Shown here: in pieces, positions 37,215 through 45,678 of the stretch
How the letters are laid out: the number at the start of each line of letters is the position of its first letter
Numbering within the stretch: the stretch's first letter is position 1
DNA from: Fusobacterium varium
GTDB lineage: Bacteria; Fusobacteriota; Fusobacteriia; Fusobacteriales; Fusobacteriaceae
Direction: 5' to 3'
DNA: 64,000 nucleotides
NCBI GenBank assembly: GCA_900637705.1
Contig: LR134390.1
Location: 1,860,001-1,924,000 of the forward strand
Made by a program: the position numbers and the translations under genes
Notes under the pieces: model-generated
What the model was told of the DNA's origin: nothing
Seen by the model: the letters and a program-made list of their open reading frames with translations, nothing else
Databases searched by the model: none

Positions 37215-37993
37215 TTATTTCCTCCTATTAATTTATAGTACTTGCTTTGGATAAGTCTTATTATAAATTTTATTTTATTAGATAGAGGAAGATTATATTT
37301 CAACATCTCTTTATAATAAAATTCAAATCCATTTGGATTTTTTTCATAAGGGTATTAAAATTTCTAGTGTATCCATCTTCTAAATATTCAAAAAAATATA
37401 TTCCTTCATCTATATATCTCATCTTATATTCTTCACCAATTTTAACCCAGACAGTAGCTTCTGGAATAAATTTTTCTCCTTTAAATTCCTTAAATGGATT
37501 TTTTTAAGAATATCTGTTCTAAATACTTCAGCTTTATCTCCATCTATTCCTAATTTATATACTATCTCTATAGGAGAGGAATCTATTCTGTATTCAGGAT
37601 ATGGCTTCCCTGTAATTTTTCCACTTGCCATATCTATTTTTCTAAATATCATACCACCCAGATTTTTAGGAAGATTCTCAGCTTCTCTCATTATAAGCTC
37701 TATAGAATTATCTGTGATATAGTCATCACTATCAACTATAAAAAATATTCTCCCTGTGCTAATTGTACTCCACGATTGACAGCTCTCATTTTTCCACTAT
37801 TTTCCTGATATTCATAAATAATATCTACAGCCTCTTCTCTTGTAAAATCTGCCATAAGTTCTTTTGTCCCATCAGTGGAACCATCATCTACCACTATCCA
37901 TTGAAATTCTTTTACAGTTTGCCTTTTAAGACTTTCATATAACCTTAAAAGTGTATCTTTTCTATTATATACAGGTGTAAAAATTGTAATCAT
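37211..37993 (-). pseudogene. Family 2 glycosyltransferase, three frame breaks
   Basis: I start it at ATG 37993 (MITIFTPVYNRKDTLLRLYE), behind AAGGAAG. The GT-A motifs VVDDGSTDGTKEL and NSGKMRAVNRGVQ are in the first frame; the DSDD metal site is recovered by adding a base at 37740-37745. Two further single-base losses in seven-T runs (37499-37505 and 37338-37344) split the rest. The rejoined protein ends LIRLIQSKYYKLIGGNK, ~261 residues, a normal size for this family. It is part of the polysaccharide operon. Confidence 0.82.
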
Positions 37994-37994
37994 A

Positions 37995-39251
37995 TTATCT
38001 TCCTTTTCCAAAAATTACTGTTTTTAGTGTAAGAATCATAATTACTATATCTAAATAAAGGCTGTGATGTTTTATGTAATAAAGATCATATTCAAGTTTT
38101 CTTCTGGCATCTTCTACACTTGCACCATATGGATACATTACCTGTGCCCACCCTGTCAATCCTGGTTTTACCATATGTCTTAAATTGTAATATGGTATCT
38201 GTTTCTCAAGTTCCTTAATAAAAACCATTCTTTCAGGTCTAGGTCCAATAAAACTCATTTCTCCCTTTATAACATTAAGAAGCTGAGGAAGCTCATCTAT
38301 TCTTGTCTTTCTCATTATGTTTCCAAACTTGGTTACCCTTGGATCATTTTGCTGTGCCCATTTAGCTCCATCTTTTTCAGCATCATTTCTCATACTTCTG
38401 AATTTATGTACCTTAAATTCCTTTCCATTTTCTCCAACTCTATCCTGACTATAGATAATCGGCCCAGGACTTTCCAATCTCACTATTATAGCAGCTATTG
38501 CCATTATAGGAAGAGTTATCACTCCTATCACTACTGCCATTCCCAAGTCAAATATTTTTTTTACTCTGTTTTGTATTTGGCTGTGAAGAATTTTGAATCC
38601 ATAAGCCTGAAGTAGCCATTCTTCATCTATAAATTCTACATCTATTTTTTCTTCATTTTCAAGCATATAATCTGAATAGCTTTTTACTTCTATTCCTGAA
38701 AGTTTTAAATTCAATACCTCTTTTATTTCTTCTTTTGTAAGTTTTAATTTAGTTAATATTAAAATAGATATTCCATTTTTTTCTATAAATTCTGTAAGAG
38801 ATTCCTCTCTTTTAGCTTCATCTATATATTCATACTCTGAGAACTTAGAAAGACTTTCCATTATTCTCTTTTTCATCTCTCCATTTCCATATGTAGTTAC
38901 CTTTTTTATTTCAAAAGTTATTATACTTATTATCGTACTTATTAATATTTGAGATGCTGTAAAAATAAGCATAAATGGTATTATAGAAAAATCCCATATA
39001 TCAACAAACCATATAAAGAATGCTATAAAATTTAATATCAATATTATTACAAATCTCTTATTACTGTAATAATATCTTTTAAATTCCATATTATCTGTAA
39101 TATACAATCCTAAAATAATAAATGTAAATACTCCCAAAGAGTAAATAGGTATCCCTATTTCAAAAATAAAGAAGTATCTACATAATAAAAATATTCCTCC
39201 CAATAATATTATATATATTAATTTTAATGTTGTACTTTTTTCTTGTTCCAT
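37995..39251 (-). CDS. Initiating sugar-phosphate transferase (polyprenyl glycosylphosphotransferase)
   Basis: This 418-residue protein has four N-terminal membrane helices, a soluble linker, one more helix (KIFDLGMAVVIGVITLPIM) and the C-terminal bacterial sugar transferase domain. Signatures are SPGPIIYSQDRVGENGKEF, KFRSMRNDAE, RKTRIDELPQLLNVIKGEMS and IGPRPER. It moves a hexose- or HexNAc-1-phosphate from a UDP-sugar to undecaprenyl phosphate, the first step of repeat-unit assembly. It is the second gene of the cluster and confirms Wzx/Wzy-type synthesis. Confidence 0.95.
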   Translation of the reverse strand: MEQEKSTTLKLIYIILLGGIFLLCRYFFIFEIGIPIYSLGVFTFIILGLYITDNMEFKRYYYSNKRFVIILILNFIAFFIWFVDIWDFSIIPFMLIFTASQILISTIISIITFEIKKVTTYGNGEMKKRIMESLSKFSEYEYIDEAKREESLTEFIEKNGISILILTKLKLTKEEIKEVLNLKLSGIEVKSYSDYMLENEEKIDVEFIDEEWLLQAYGFKILHSQIQNRVKKIFDLGMAVVIGVITLPIMAIAAIIVRLESPGPIIYSQDRVGENGKEFKVHKFRSMRNDAEKDGAKWAQQNDPRVTKFGNIMRKTRIDELPQLLNVIKGEMSFIGPRPERMVFIKELEKQIPYYNLRHMVKPGLTGWAQVMYPYGASVEDARRKLEYDLYYIKHHSLYLDIVIMILTLKTVIFGKGR

Positions 39252-39263
39252 TTTTATCTCCCT

Positions 39264-40945
39264 TTATTCTTGAAAAAGTTCTATTCTTTTTCCTGATAAT
39301 ATACTATTGTCTTCAAAACTATTTTTATCATAGTAAAGTCTTGCTTTAAAAAGTTCATGCCCACTATCTTTTCCTATTTCAGAGAAAACTCCACTGGGAT
39401 AAGCTTTATCGCTAAATCCATAAACTATAAGAATATTATTCTTTTTTGGAAGATATTGATTATTTCTAAACAGCACTCCGTTTTTCCAGTTTTCATCTAG
39501 TTTTATTCTATTATTATCTTGAATATTTACTATTTTACCAAGTATATCAAACTCAAAAATAAGATTCTCATCTATAGCTTCCCAATTTCCTCTTTCATTT
39601 CTATCAAGAAGTGATTTTTTTATAACAGGTGAAACTATTAAAAGATATCTAATATTTGCATTAGAATCAAATATAAATGGAAGTGATTCATCTTTTGTAT
39701 TAAAAGATACAAGATTCATTCCCTGCTCTATACTTCCTTCTACTTTCTTTTCTATTACAACTGCTGGAAGATTGTCATCAATCAATGATGTTTCTATTGT
39801 GATATTTTTATTTTTTAAAACACCATTATTAGTCATTTTCAATGATACTTTATTCACAGCTTTAGGGTACAATCCTATTATTGGAATTTCTCCATTTACC
39901 CTTACCTTTGTTTTATAAGTATAATCTGGACTTCCCTCTTTTCCTTCAACAGTTACAGATATATCCTTTCCTACAGCTTCATTTTCTATTTTTACTATTG
40001 CAGAAAGAGGTGTTCTTCCATATGGATTTAATTTTATAAATGGATTGTCAAAAGTATAATATTTTTCTCGATACTCTTTTTCAAGTTCTATCCCACTATT
40101 TTTATCTAAAAGATAAAACTCTCCAAAAGATGACATTTTTTTATAATCTATATCTTTTAAATGTTTATCTATTACTTCTTTTAATTCAGGAGATACAAGA
40201 GTCATCTCATCAATCCCCTTGCTTGTAGCAACTATTCTTTTCATTTCATCTAAAATAAGAGATGAATTAAAAAACTCTTCTTCATATTTCTTAAAATTAT
40301 TTATATCTTCCTCTTTAAATTCCATAAGAGAAACTACTTCTGCATTTCCAGCTATTATACTGTTTAATTTATTCAGCTGTTCTCCATTTAGAGTTTTTAT
40401 GATGTCTGCTATTTCTTTGTCTGGAAATAATTTCAAAATTTTATCTTTTATTTTTAAAACATCTGGTATCTTGTTTTCATTTTTATTTACTTCATTATAA
40501 TTAAAATCAGGATATTTTCCTTCTAAATAATTTTTAAATTCTACTGAAAGAACTTCTATTTCTCCAAATCCTCTACTTATATTAGCAATTTTTACAGCTT
40601 CTTCTTGAGTTACATCTGGAGAAAAATATTTATCTGAATTATACTTATTTCCATCTTTTGTATTTAATGCCTCTACTACTTCAGGAAATTTTAAACTTTC
40701 CTTTAGTATTTCCAATTTTTCCATTGATAATCTATTCATTATTGAATTAAAATTTTTATCACTAATTTTTTTTCTATTTCCTTTTTCAGCTTTTTACTTT
40801 GACTTTCTTTATATGTAATCACTAGACTTGGACTATTTGACAGCTTCTCCATTATTTTATCTTTGGAAATATACAAAAGTATACCTAATCCAATGATGCA
40901 AACTGAAGAGCCTATAATCAATTTTTCCTTCCTATTTATCAGCAT
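39264..40945 (-). CDS. Membrane-anchored protein with arylsulfotransferase N-terminal-like domain, one frame break
   Basis: ATG 40945 encodes an N-terminal anchor (KLIIGSSVCIIGLGILLYIS); the frame is lost in the eight-T run 40766-40773. One extra base joins it to the long frame ending at 39264, ~560 residues. A helical region (to ~300) is followed by NPYGRTPLSAIVKIENEAVG...GEIPIIGLYP, which closely resembles the beta-sandwich N-terminal domain of aryl-sulfate sulfotransferases. The catalytic propeller seems absent, since only ~160 residues remain. As first gene of a polysaccharide operon it may bind or modify the glycan in the periplasm; that role is inference. Confidence 0.6.
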
Positions 40946-41159
40946 TTTTACTCTCCTTTTTTTACTAAAACTTTATCAATATATTATAATAAGAAATTAA
41001 CATAAAATCTAGATTATTTTTCATATAAATATTTTAAACTAAAAAAATTTTATTTTTTTTATTTCTTTTATCTCCCTTAAGCTTTTTAATATTTTTCTTT
41101 GATATTATAGTTTTTTACTTTATAATATAAAAAATTACTTTAATGATTGGAGATGAAGA

Positions 41160-42229
41160 ATGAATTATTTTTTTCTGGTTTTTTCAACTTTTTTCTTTTT
41201 GCTAAACCTCTTTGTTATAAGAAATACTTTAAAATATGTTGTCCCTAATGATAAAAAGATTTTTTCCTTATTATTTTTTTATCACTGGCACTTCTTTTTT
41301 ATCTATACAGATTTTTGGGTCCTAATTTTTCTTACTTGATAAATAAAGTTGTATCTTATATTGTATATTATTATCTGGCATTCTTGATCTATGCTTCAAT
41401 CTTATTTATTTTTGCTGGCATAATTACTATGGCTTTCAGATATAAAATAAATATAAATCTTTATAAAGTATCCTTAATACTTGTTCCAATTATTTTACTA
41501 GCAGGAACTTTTTTTAAACACCATACAATTATAAAAAAATATGATATTAAATTAGATAAAAATTATAATTTTGAACCTCTTAATATTGTTTTAGTATCTG
41601 ATATTCATCTTGGCTATATAAACGGAAATTCCTCTTTTATAAAAATGAAAAATATTATAAATTCTTTAAATCCTGATATTGTTCTCATAGCAGGTGACCT
41701 TATAGATATGGATTTAGAACCTGTTTTAGAAAAAAATATGCTTGAAGAATTAAGTAATATAAAAACTAAATATGGAATCTATTTTGCTTTAGGTAATCAT
41801 GATATTTATGGAAAAAAGGCTGAACTCCTTACAAAAAAACTAAGGGCAGAAGGAGTTACTGTTCTTAGAGATGAAAAAATACTTGTTAATAATGAAATAT
41901 ATATAGCTGGAAGAGATAATTTTTCAAAAAAACCTCTCAAGGATATCATAGGTGAGCATTCGGATAAGCCAGTTATTTTAATACAACATACTCCTGATAC
42001 CATTGATGAAACTGTAGAAAATAGAATAGACCTCCAAGTTTCAGGACATACACATAAAGGGCAGTTCTTTCCTGGAAGGATTTTTACAAAACGGATTTTT
42101 TTAATAGATTATGGGTATAAAAAAATATCTGACAGCAATATTTTAGTATCATCTGGATATGGTACTTGGGGACCTCCTATAAGAATTGGAAGTTCTTCTG
42201 AAATATGTTTAATCAAATTTCATAACTAA
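41160..42229 (+). CDS. Membrane-anchored metallophosphoesterase, one frame break near the start
   Basis: ATG 41160 (MNYFFLVFSTFFFLLNLFVI) begins four N-terminal membrane helices. The frame breaks at the seven-T run 41274-41280 and continues, after one added base, from about 41312 to 42229 (~356 residues). All calcineurin-like metal motifs are present: SDIHLGYIN, AGDLIDMD, LGNHDIYG, and SGHTHKGQFFP. It resembles YaeI/YkuE-type phosphodiesterases, some of which act on lipid substrates such as UDP-diacylglucosamine. The domain faces the cytoplasm or periplasm depending on helix number, which I cannot fix. Confidence 0.85.
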
Positions 42230-42234
42230 TATTA

Positions 42235-42272
42235 AAAACTTTTCTTTGTTTTATTAAAAAGAAAAGTTTTTT
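42235..42272 (+). terminator. Terminator of the metallophosphoesterase gene
   Basis: AAACTTTTCTTT and AAAGAAAAGTTT arms pair and are followed by T residues, immediately after the stop codon. Confidence 0.8.
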
Positions 42273-42533
42273 TATTTTCTATTTCTTCTTCCTAAAATTA
42301 AATAACGAGTGTATTTTATAATCTTATTTTATTTTTATTTTTTGTTATTTTATATTCTTTTGACTTTTTAGATTTTTTTTTAAAATATACTTGGTTCATA
42401 ATATATTCACCGTGTTTAGAAACGAAAAAAAGCTAAAATTTAATGTTTTTTATTTCTTGTTCGCTAAGTATCACTAATTAATATTTTAAAAACATTTTTA
42501 TGTACTTTTTTCTTTTTTATAGAAATTTTCAAT

Positions 42534-42562
42534 TTGTTATCATTACATTTTATTGTTATAAT
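42534..42562 (+). promoter_or_regulatory. Predicted promoter of the sigma factor gene
   Basis: TTGTTA (42534-42539), 17 bases, then TATAAT (42557-42562), leaving a leader of about 100 bases before the ATG at 42669. The stretch 42276-42533 has no gene and no other signal I trust. Confidence 0.65.
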
Positions 42563-42668
42563 AATCTTATAAAGAAATATTACATAGATTTTATTTTAAC
42601 AACTTAGAATAATAATTTATCTTAGTTTCTAAAAAAATAAATTTACTTTTATTTTCAAGGAGGTAAAA

Positions 42669-43262
42669 ATGATAAATTCACAAACAATAAAAAATGCCAA
42701 AGCTGGTAATGAAAGCGCTATACAGGAAATATTCTCTTCTTTTAAAAGCATTCTTCAACTAAAAACAAAAAATTACTTTTTCTATGGTGGAGATAAAGAA
42801 GATGTGCTTCAAGAAGCTATGATAGGTCTTCTAAAAGCTATAAACGCATATGATGAAACTAAAAATGCATCTTTTACTACTTTTGCTATTTTATGTATAA
42901 AACGTCAAATAATAACAGCTATTAAAAGTTCTAATTCTGGTAAGAATAGAATATTAAATATGGCTATGTACAGCCCTGAAACTGAGGACAATTCAAATAT
43001 AGCTTATGATACTAAATCTTTTAATTTCTATAATCCAGAAGAAATTTATCTTAGCAAAGAAAGATTCAGACTTCTAAATCAATATCTGAAAAATAATCTT
43101 AGCAAAATGGAGAATGAAATATTTGAATATATGCTTTCTGAAATGACTTATACTGAAATAGCAAAAAAAACTGGAAGAGATCCTAAGTCAGTTGACAACA
43201 GTATTCAACGTATTAAGAAAAAACTTAACGCTTTCTTAAAAGAATATGACCGTATTCAATAA
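42669..43262 (+). CDS. Sigma-70 family RNA polymerase sigma factor (SigH-like)
   Basis: This 197-residue sigma factor lacks region 1 and 3. Region 2 (FFYGGDKEDVLQEAMIGLLKAINAYDETKNASFTTFA, residues ~37-75) and region 4 (KMENEIFEYMLSEMTYTEIAKKTGRDPKSVDNSIQRIKKKL, ~140-185) resemble the Spo0H/SigH group of Gram-positive bacteria. Fusobacteria do not sporulate; in other lineages SigH relatives control competence or stationary-phase genes. AAGGAGG precedes the ATG. It is monocistronic, with its own promoter and terminator. No anti-sigma gene is adjacent. Confidence 0.88.
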   Translation: MINSQTIKNAKAGNESAIQEIFSSFKSILQLKTKNYFFYGGDKEDVLQEAMIGLLKAINAYDETKNASFTTFAILCIKRQIITAIKSSNSGKNRILNMAMYSPETEDNSNIAYDTKSFNFYNPEEIYLSKERFRLLNQYLKNNLSKMENEIFEYMLSEMTYTEIAKKTGRDPKSVDNSIQRIKKKLNAFLKEYDRIQ

Positions 43263-43290
43263 AAATTATATGTGAAAATTATATTAATTA

Positions 43291-43325
43291 AAAAAAGTCC
43301 GATTTAAATAATCAGACTTTTTTTA
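43291..43325. terminator. Bidirectional terminator between sigma factor and secreted protein genes
   Basis: AAAAAAGTC and GACTTTTTT arms pair around CGATTTAAATAATCA, with A and T runs on both sides. It serves the sigma factor gene and, in reverse, the gene ending at 43323. Confidence 0.8.
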
Positions 43326-43685
43326 ATTTAAGTATTTTTTTATTATTGCACAATCTCCAGCAGGAATCATATTTCCATATATAATTTTGTTTCCTTCCAA
43401 CATTACAAAACACTGAAGATCTTTTTTCTCTCTGTGAAAAAGTATAGCTATTTTTCCCTCACCATTTTCATCTAAAAATTTATCGATTTTGACAACTTCA
43501 TATTCTTTAGAAAAATATTCAACTCTGGCTTCAAATATTTGAAAAGCCTCCTCTCGGCTAGCAAAAATTCCTACCACATGGCTATGGTTATCATATTTTA
43601 CTATTCCTCCTTCTATTAGCTCTTGCTCTTCTGCAAAACTAGAAAAATTTAGTATCAATATAAAAAATAATATAATTTTTTTCAT
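43323..43685 (-). CDS. Small secreted or periplasmic protein of unknown function
   Basis: This 120-residue protein has a clear signal peptide (MKKIILFFILILNFSSFAEE, cleavage after SFA). The mature ~100 residues read as alternating strands and helices (HSHVVGIFASREEAFQIFEA, GKIAILFHREKKDLQCFVML) with two cysteines, 23 residues apart at the C-terminus, which might pair. The layout is reminiscent of SPOR-like repeats but no consensus is met. I do not recognise the family. GGGGGAG precedes its ATG; it is monocistronic. Confidence 0.75.
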   Translation of the reverse strand: MKKIILFFILILNFSSFAEEQELIEGGIVKYDNHSHVVGIFASREEAFQIFEARVEYFSKEYEVVKIDKFLDENGEGKIAILFHREKKDLQCFVMLEGNKIIYGNMIPAGDCAIIKKYLN

Positions 43686-43813
43686 AACTCCCCCAAGCTT
43701 TAGTCAAACTATTCAATGATTATAAAATATCATAACAACCGCATATAGCATAAAAACTTTTATTTTTATTATTCTGTTTATATATTTTTTTCCTTTTTTA
43801 CTTAGAAAATAAA

Positions 43814-43857
43814 AAAATAGATTTCCAGTAAGATATGTTAATTAGAAAATCTATTTT
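43814..43857. other. Hairpin in the 43686-44250 gap
   Basis: AAATAGATTT and AAATCTATTT arms enclose a ~20-base loop. It could be a stray terminator; no gene ends next to it. Apart from this and the candidate small RNA at 44092, the 638-base gap shows nothing else. Confidence 0.4.
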
Positions 43858-44057
43858 AAAACATTTATTTTTAAGTTATATGTAAAGGCAAACATATTTT
43901 TAATAAAATAGACCTTAACATAATACTATATTTAAAAATAAATATCAAGATTAAATTCTCTCTTTCGTTTTTCTATTTAGTATAACCTTCTCTTCTTTTC
44001 TAAATAAATTGAAAATTTTTTATTAACTAATAATTATTTTATTTTTAAAAAAAATAT

Positions 44058-44085
44058 TTGACTTACAAATTATTTGTGATATAAT
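44058..44085 (+). promoter_or_regulatory. Orphan promoter with palindrome in the spacer
   Basis: TTGACT (44058-44063), 16 bases, then TATAAT (44080-44085). The spacer holds the perfect palindrome ACAAAT-T-ATTTGT (44065-44077), a possible operator. No coding gene follows on this strand; a terminator lies about 65-90 bases downstream. Confidence 0.6.
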
Positions 44086-44091
44086 ATATTT

Positions 44092-44178
44092 ATCTTATAT
44101 TCATATAATTTTTTGACTTTCTTATTTTAAAAATTACTACTGCAAACAAAAAAGCCTCGAAAGAAGCTTTTTTGTTTT
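44092..44178 (+). ncRNA. Candidate small RNA (about 85 nt)
   Basis: A strong promoter (44058-44085) is followed within about 90 bases by a hairpin of CAAAAAAGC and AGCTTTTTTG arms (44148-44175) and a T run. Between them there is no open frame of note. A promoter plus terminator with no gene, opposite to the flanking reverse-strand genes, is the usual appearance of a small RNA gene. The 5' end is estimated from the -10 box. No known family is recognised. Confidence 0.45.
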
Positions 44179-44250
44179 TTTGATTATTTTTTTATTCTAA
44201 ATTGTTCAAGTTAATAGAAAATAAAATCCTGATTTACATTTTTCATAATA

Positions 44251-44300
44251 AAAAAAATAGACTTAACTTCAAGCAATCTGCCAGAGTTTAAAATCTATTT
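44251..44300 (-). terminator. Terminator of the seven-tRNA cluster
   Basis: Read on the reverse strand, AAATAGA...TCTATTT arms with an inner TTTTAAACT/AAGTTAAG stem are followed by a long T run, about 25 bases after tRNA-Leu. Confidence 0.7.
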
Positions 44301-44323
44301 GAGATAAAAAGGTATGATAATTT

Positions 44324-44407
44324 TGGTGCGAAGAGAGAGACTTGAACTCTCACGTCTGGGACACTAGATCCTAAGTCTAGCGCGTCTGCCAATTCCGCCA
44401 TCCTCGC
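44324..44407 (-). tRNA. tRNA-Leu (TAG)
   Basis: An 84-base class II tRNA with a long variable arm: acceptor GCGAGGA/TCTTCGC, anticodon loop CTTAGGA (anticodon TAG), CCA encoded. It is the last gene of a reverse-strand cluster. Confidence 0.95.
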
Positions 44408-44424
44408 ATATTTATTTGGTTTAC

Positions 44425-44500
<76 letters not shown>

Positions 44501-44511
44501 ATATATAATAA

Positions 44512-44588
44512 TGGCGGGAGTGACGAGGGTCGAACTCGCGACCTCCTGCGTGACAGGCAGGCGCTCTAACCAACTGAGCTACACCCCC
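44512..44588 (-). tRNA. tRNA-Asp (GTC)
   Basis: A 77-base cloverleaf: acceptor GGGGGTG/CACTCCC, anticodon stem CCTGC/GCAGG with loop CTGTCAC (anticodon GTC), CCA encoded. Confidence 0.95.
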
Positions 44589-44604
44589 ACTATTGTTATT
44601 AAAT

Positions 44605-44680
44605 TGGTGGTCACAATAGGACTTGAACCTATGACCCCCTGCTTGTAAGGCAGGTGCTCTCCCAACTGAGCTATGCGACC
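44605..44680 (-). tRNA. tRNA-Val (TAC)
   Basis: A 76-base cloverleaf: acceptor GGTCGCA/TGTGACC, anticodon stem CCTGC/GCAGG with loop CTTACAA (anticodon TAC), CCA encoded. Confidence 0.95.
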
Positions 44681-44685
44681 TATGG

Positions 44686-44760
44686 TGGTACCCCGTAGGG
44701 GAATCGAACCCCTGTTGCCAGAGTGAAAATCTGATGTCCTTACCACTGAACGAACGGGGC
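44686..44760 (-). tRNA. tRNA-Glu (TTC)
   Basis: A 75-base cloverleaf: acceptor GCCCCGT/ACGGGGT, anticodon loop TTTTCAC (anticodon TTC), CCA encoded. Confidence 0.95.
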
Positions 44761-44768
44761 ATCTCTTA

Positions 44769-44844
44769 TGGTGCGTCATACAGGATTTGAACCTGTGACC
44801 GCCTGATTAAGAGTCAGATGCTCTACCAACTGAGCTAATGGCGC
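44769..44844 (-). tRNA. tRNA-Lys (CTT)
   Basis: A 76-base cloverleaf: acceptor GCGCCAT/ATGACGC with one C-A mismatch, anticodon loop CTCTTAA (anticodon CTT), CCA encoded. Confidence 0.93.
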
Positions 44845-44847
44845 GTC

Positions 44848-44923
<76 letters not shown>

Positions 44924-44934
44924 AGACAAGAATT

Positions 44935-44963
44935 ATAATACCATAATCTATATTTTATGTCAA
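44935..44963 (-). promoter_or_regulatory. Promoter of the seven-tRNA cluster
   Basis: On the reverse strand TTGACA (44958-44963), 17 bases, then TATTAT (44935-44940), followed by AATTCTTGTCT. This copies the arrangement before tRNA-Gly at 17857, including the discriminator. Confidence 0.8.
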
Positions 44964-44971
44964 ATATTTTT

Positions 44972-45460
44972 TTATTTTTTTATAAAAAATTTTTCATTTA
45001 AAAGTAATCTCATAACCAAGACAAATCTTTCTTTATTTTTCATATATAAAGGAATAATTATCTGCTTTCTATCCAGTGTTATAATATCTAAAACCACTTG
45101 AAGATTTTTTCCTATTTTTCTTTCTTCTAATGTACAGCTTTCTATATCAGCCAATGACAATATTATTTTTTCTCCATTTAATATCTTTTTTTCTGTATCT
45201 ACTATAATTTTATATGAAAAAGTAGTCTTCAACTGCTTCAATCCTAAAAATAAAAAGACTATAGCGAATACTCCTGGTATAACTTTTACTTTTTCTATAG
45301 TTGCCATGTACCCTTGAAAAAGTCCTGCAAGTACTAGAGGAATTCCTATACCTGCTCCTGAGATTATTCTCTTTATCTCTAAAGAAAATTTTTCAATTTT
45401 TTTCATTTCTACATTATTTTTAGAATTTATACTTTTTATAAAATCTTCATAAAACAACAT
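44972..45460 (-). CDS. Membrane protein of unknown function with PH-like C-terminal half
   Basis: This 162-residue protein has two adjacent membrane helices (about 34-52 and 60-76: GIGIPLVLAGLFQGYMA and VIPGVFAIVFLFLGL). A ~85-residue soluble tail of alternating strands follows (YKIIVDTEKKILNGEKIILS, VVLDIITLDRKQIIIPLYMK), resembling small bacterial PH-like domains. I do not recognise the family. AGGAGAG lies before the ATG. It is transcribed towards the tRNA cluster but the tRNA promoter lies after its stop. Confidence 0.7.
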   Translation of the reverse strand: MLFYEDFIKSINSKNNVEMKKIEKFSLEIKRIISGAGIGIPLVLAGLFQGYMATIEKVKVIPGVFAIVFLFLGLKQLKTTFSYKIIVDTEKKILNGEKIILSLADIESCTLEERKIGKNLQVVLDIITLDRKQIIIPLYMKNKERFVLVMRLLLNEKFFIKK

Positions 45461-45678
45461 TTGTTATTTCTCTCCTTTGCTTTCTTTTTTTTATATTATA
45501 TCACAAATCAGAGAAGCAGGCACCTTTTTTATACTACATATTTTTATTTCATTTATTATCTTTATTACTATTTTTTAAATATATTGCCATTGATTTTTTA
45601 TAAAAAAAATCATATAATTTATTATAGGGTCGTTTTGGTTTTTATTGAAGATTCTTTATTGATTAAAGGGAGAGATAA

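Noticed and set aside
42415..42475. A second inversion-site-like sequence (TTAGAAACGAA and TTCTTGTTCGCTAA)
   Set aside because: The arms match poorly and do not share the 26-bp dyad with GT core; no promoter lies between them.
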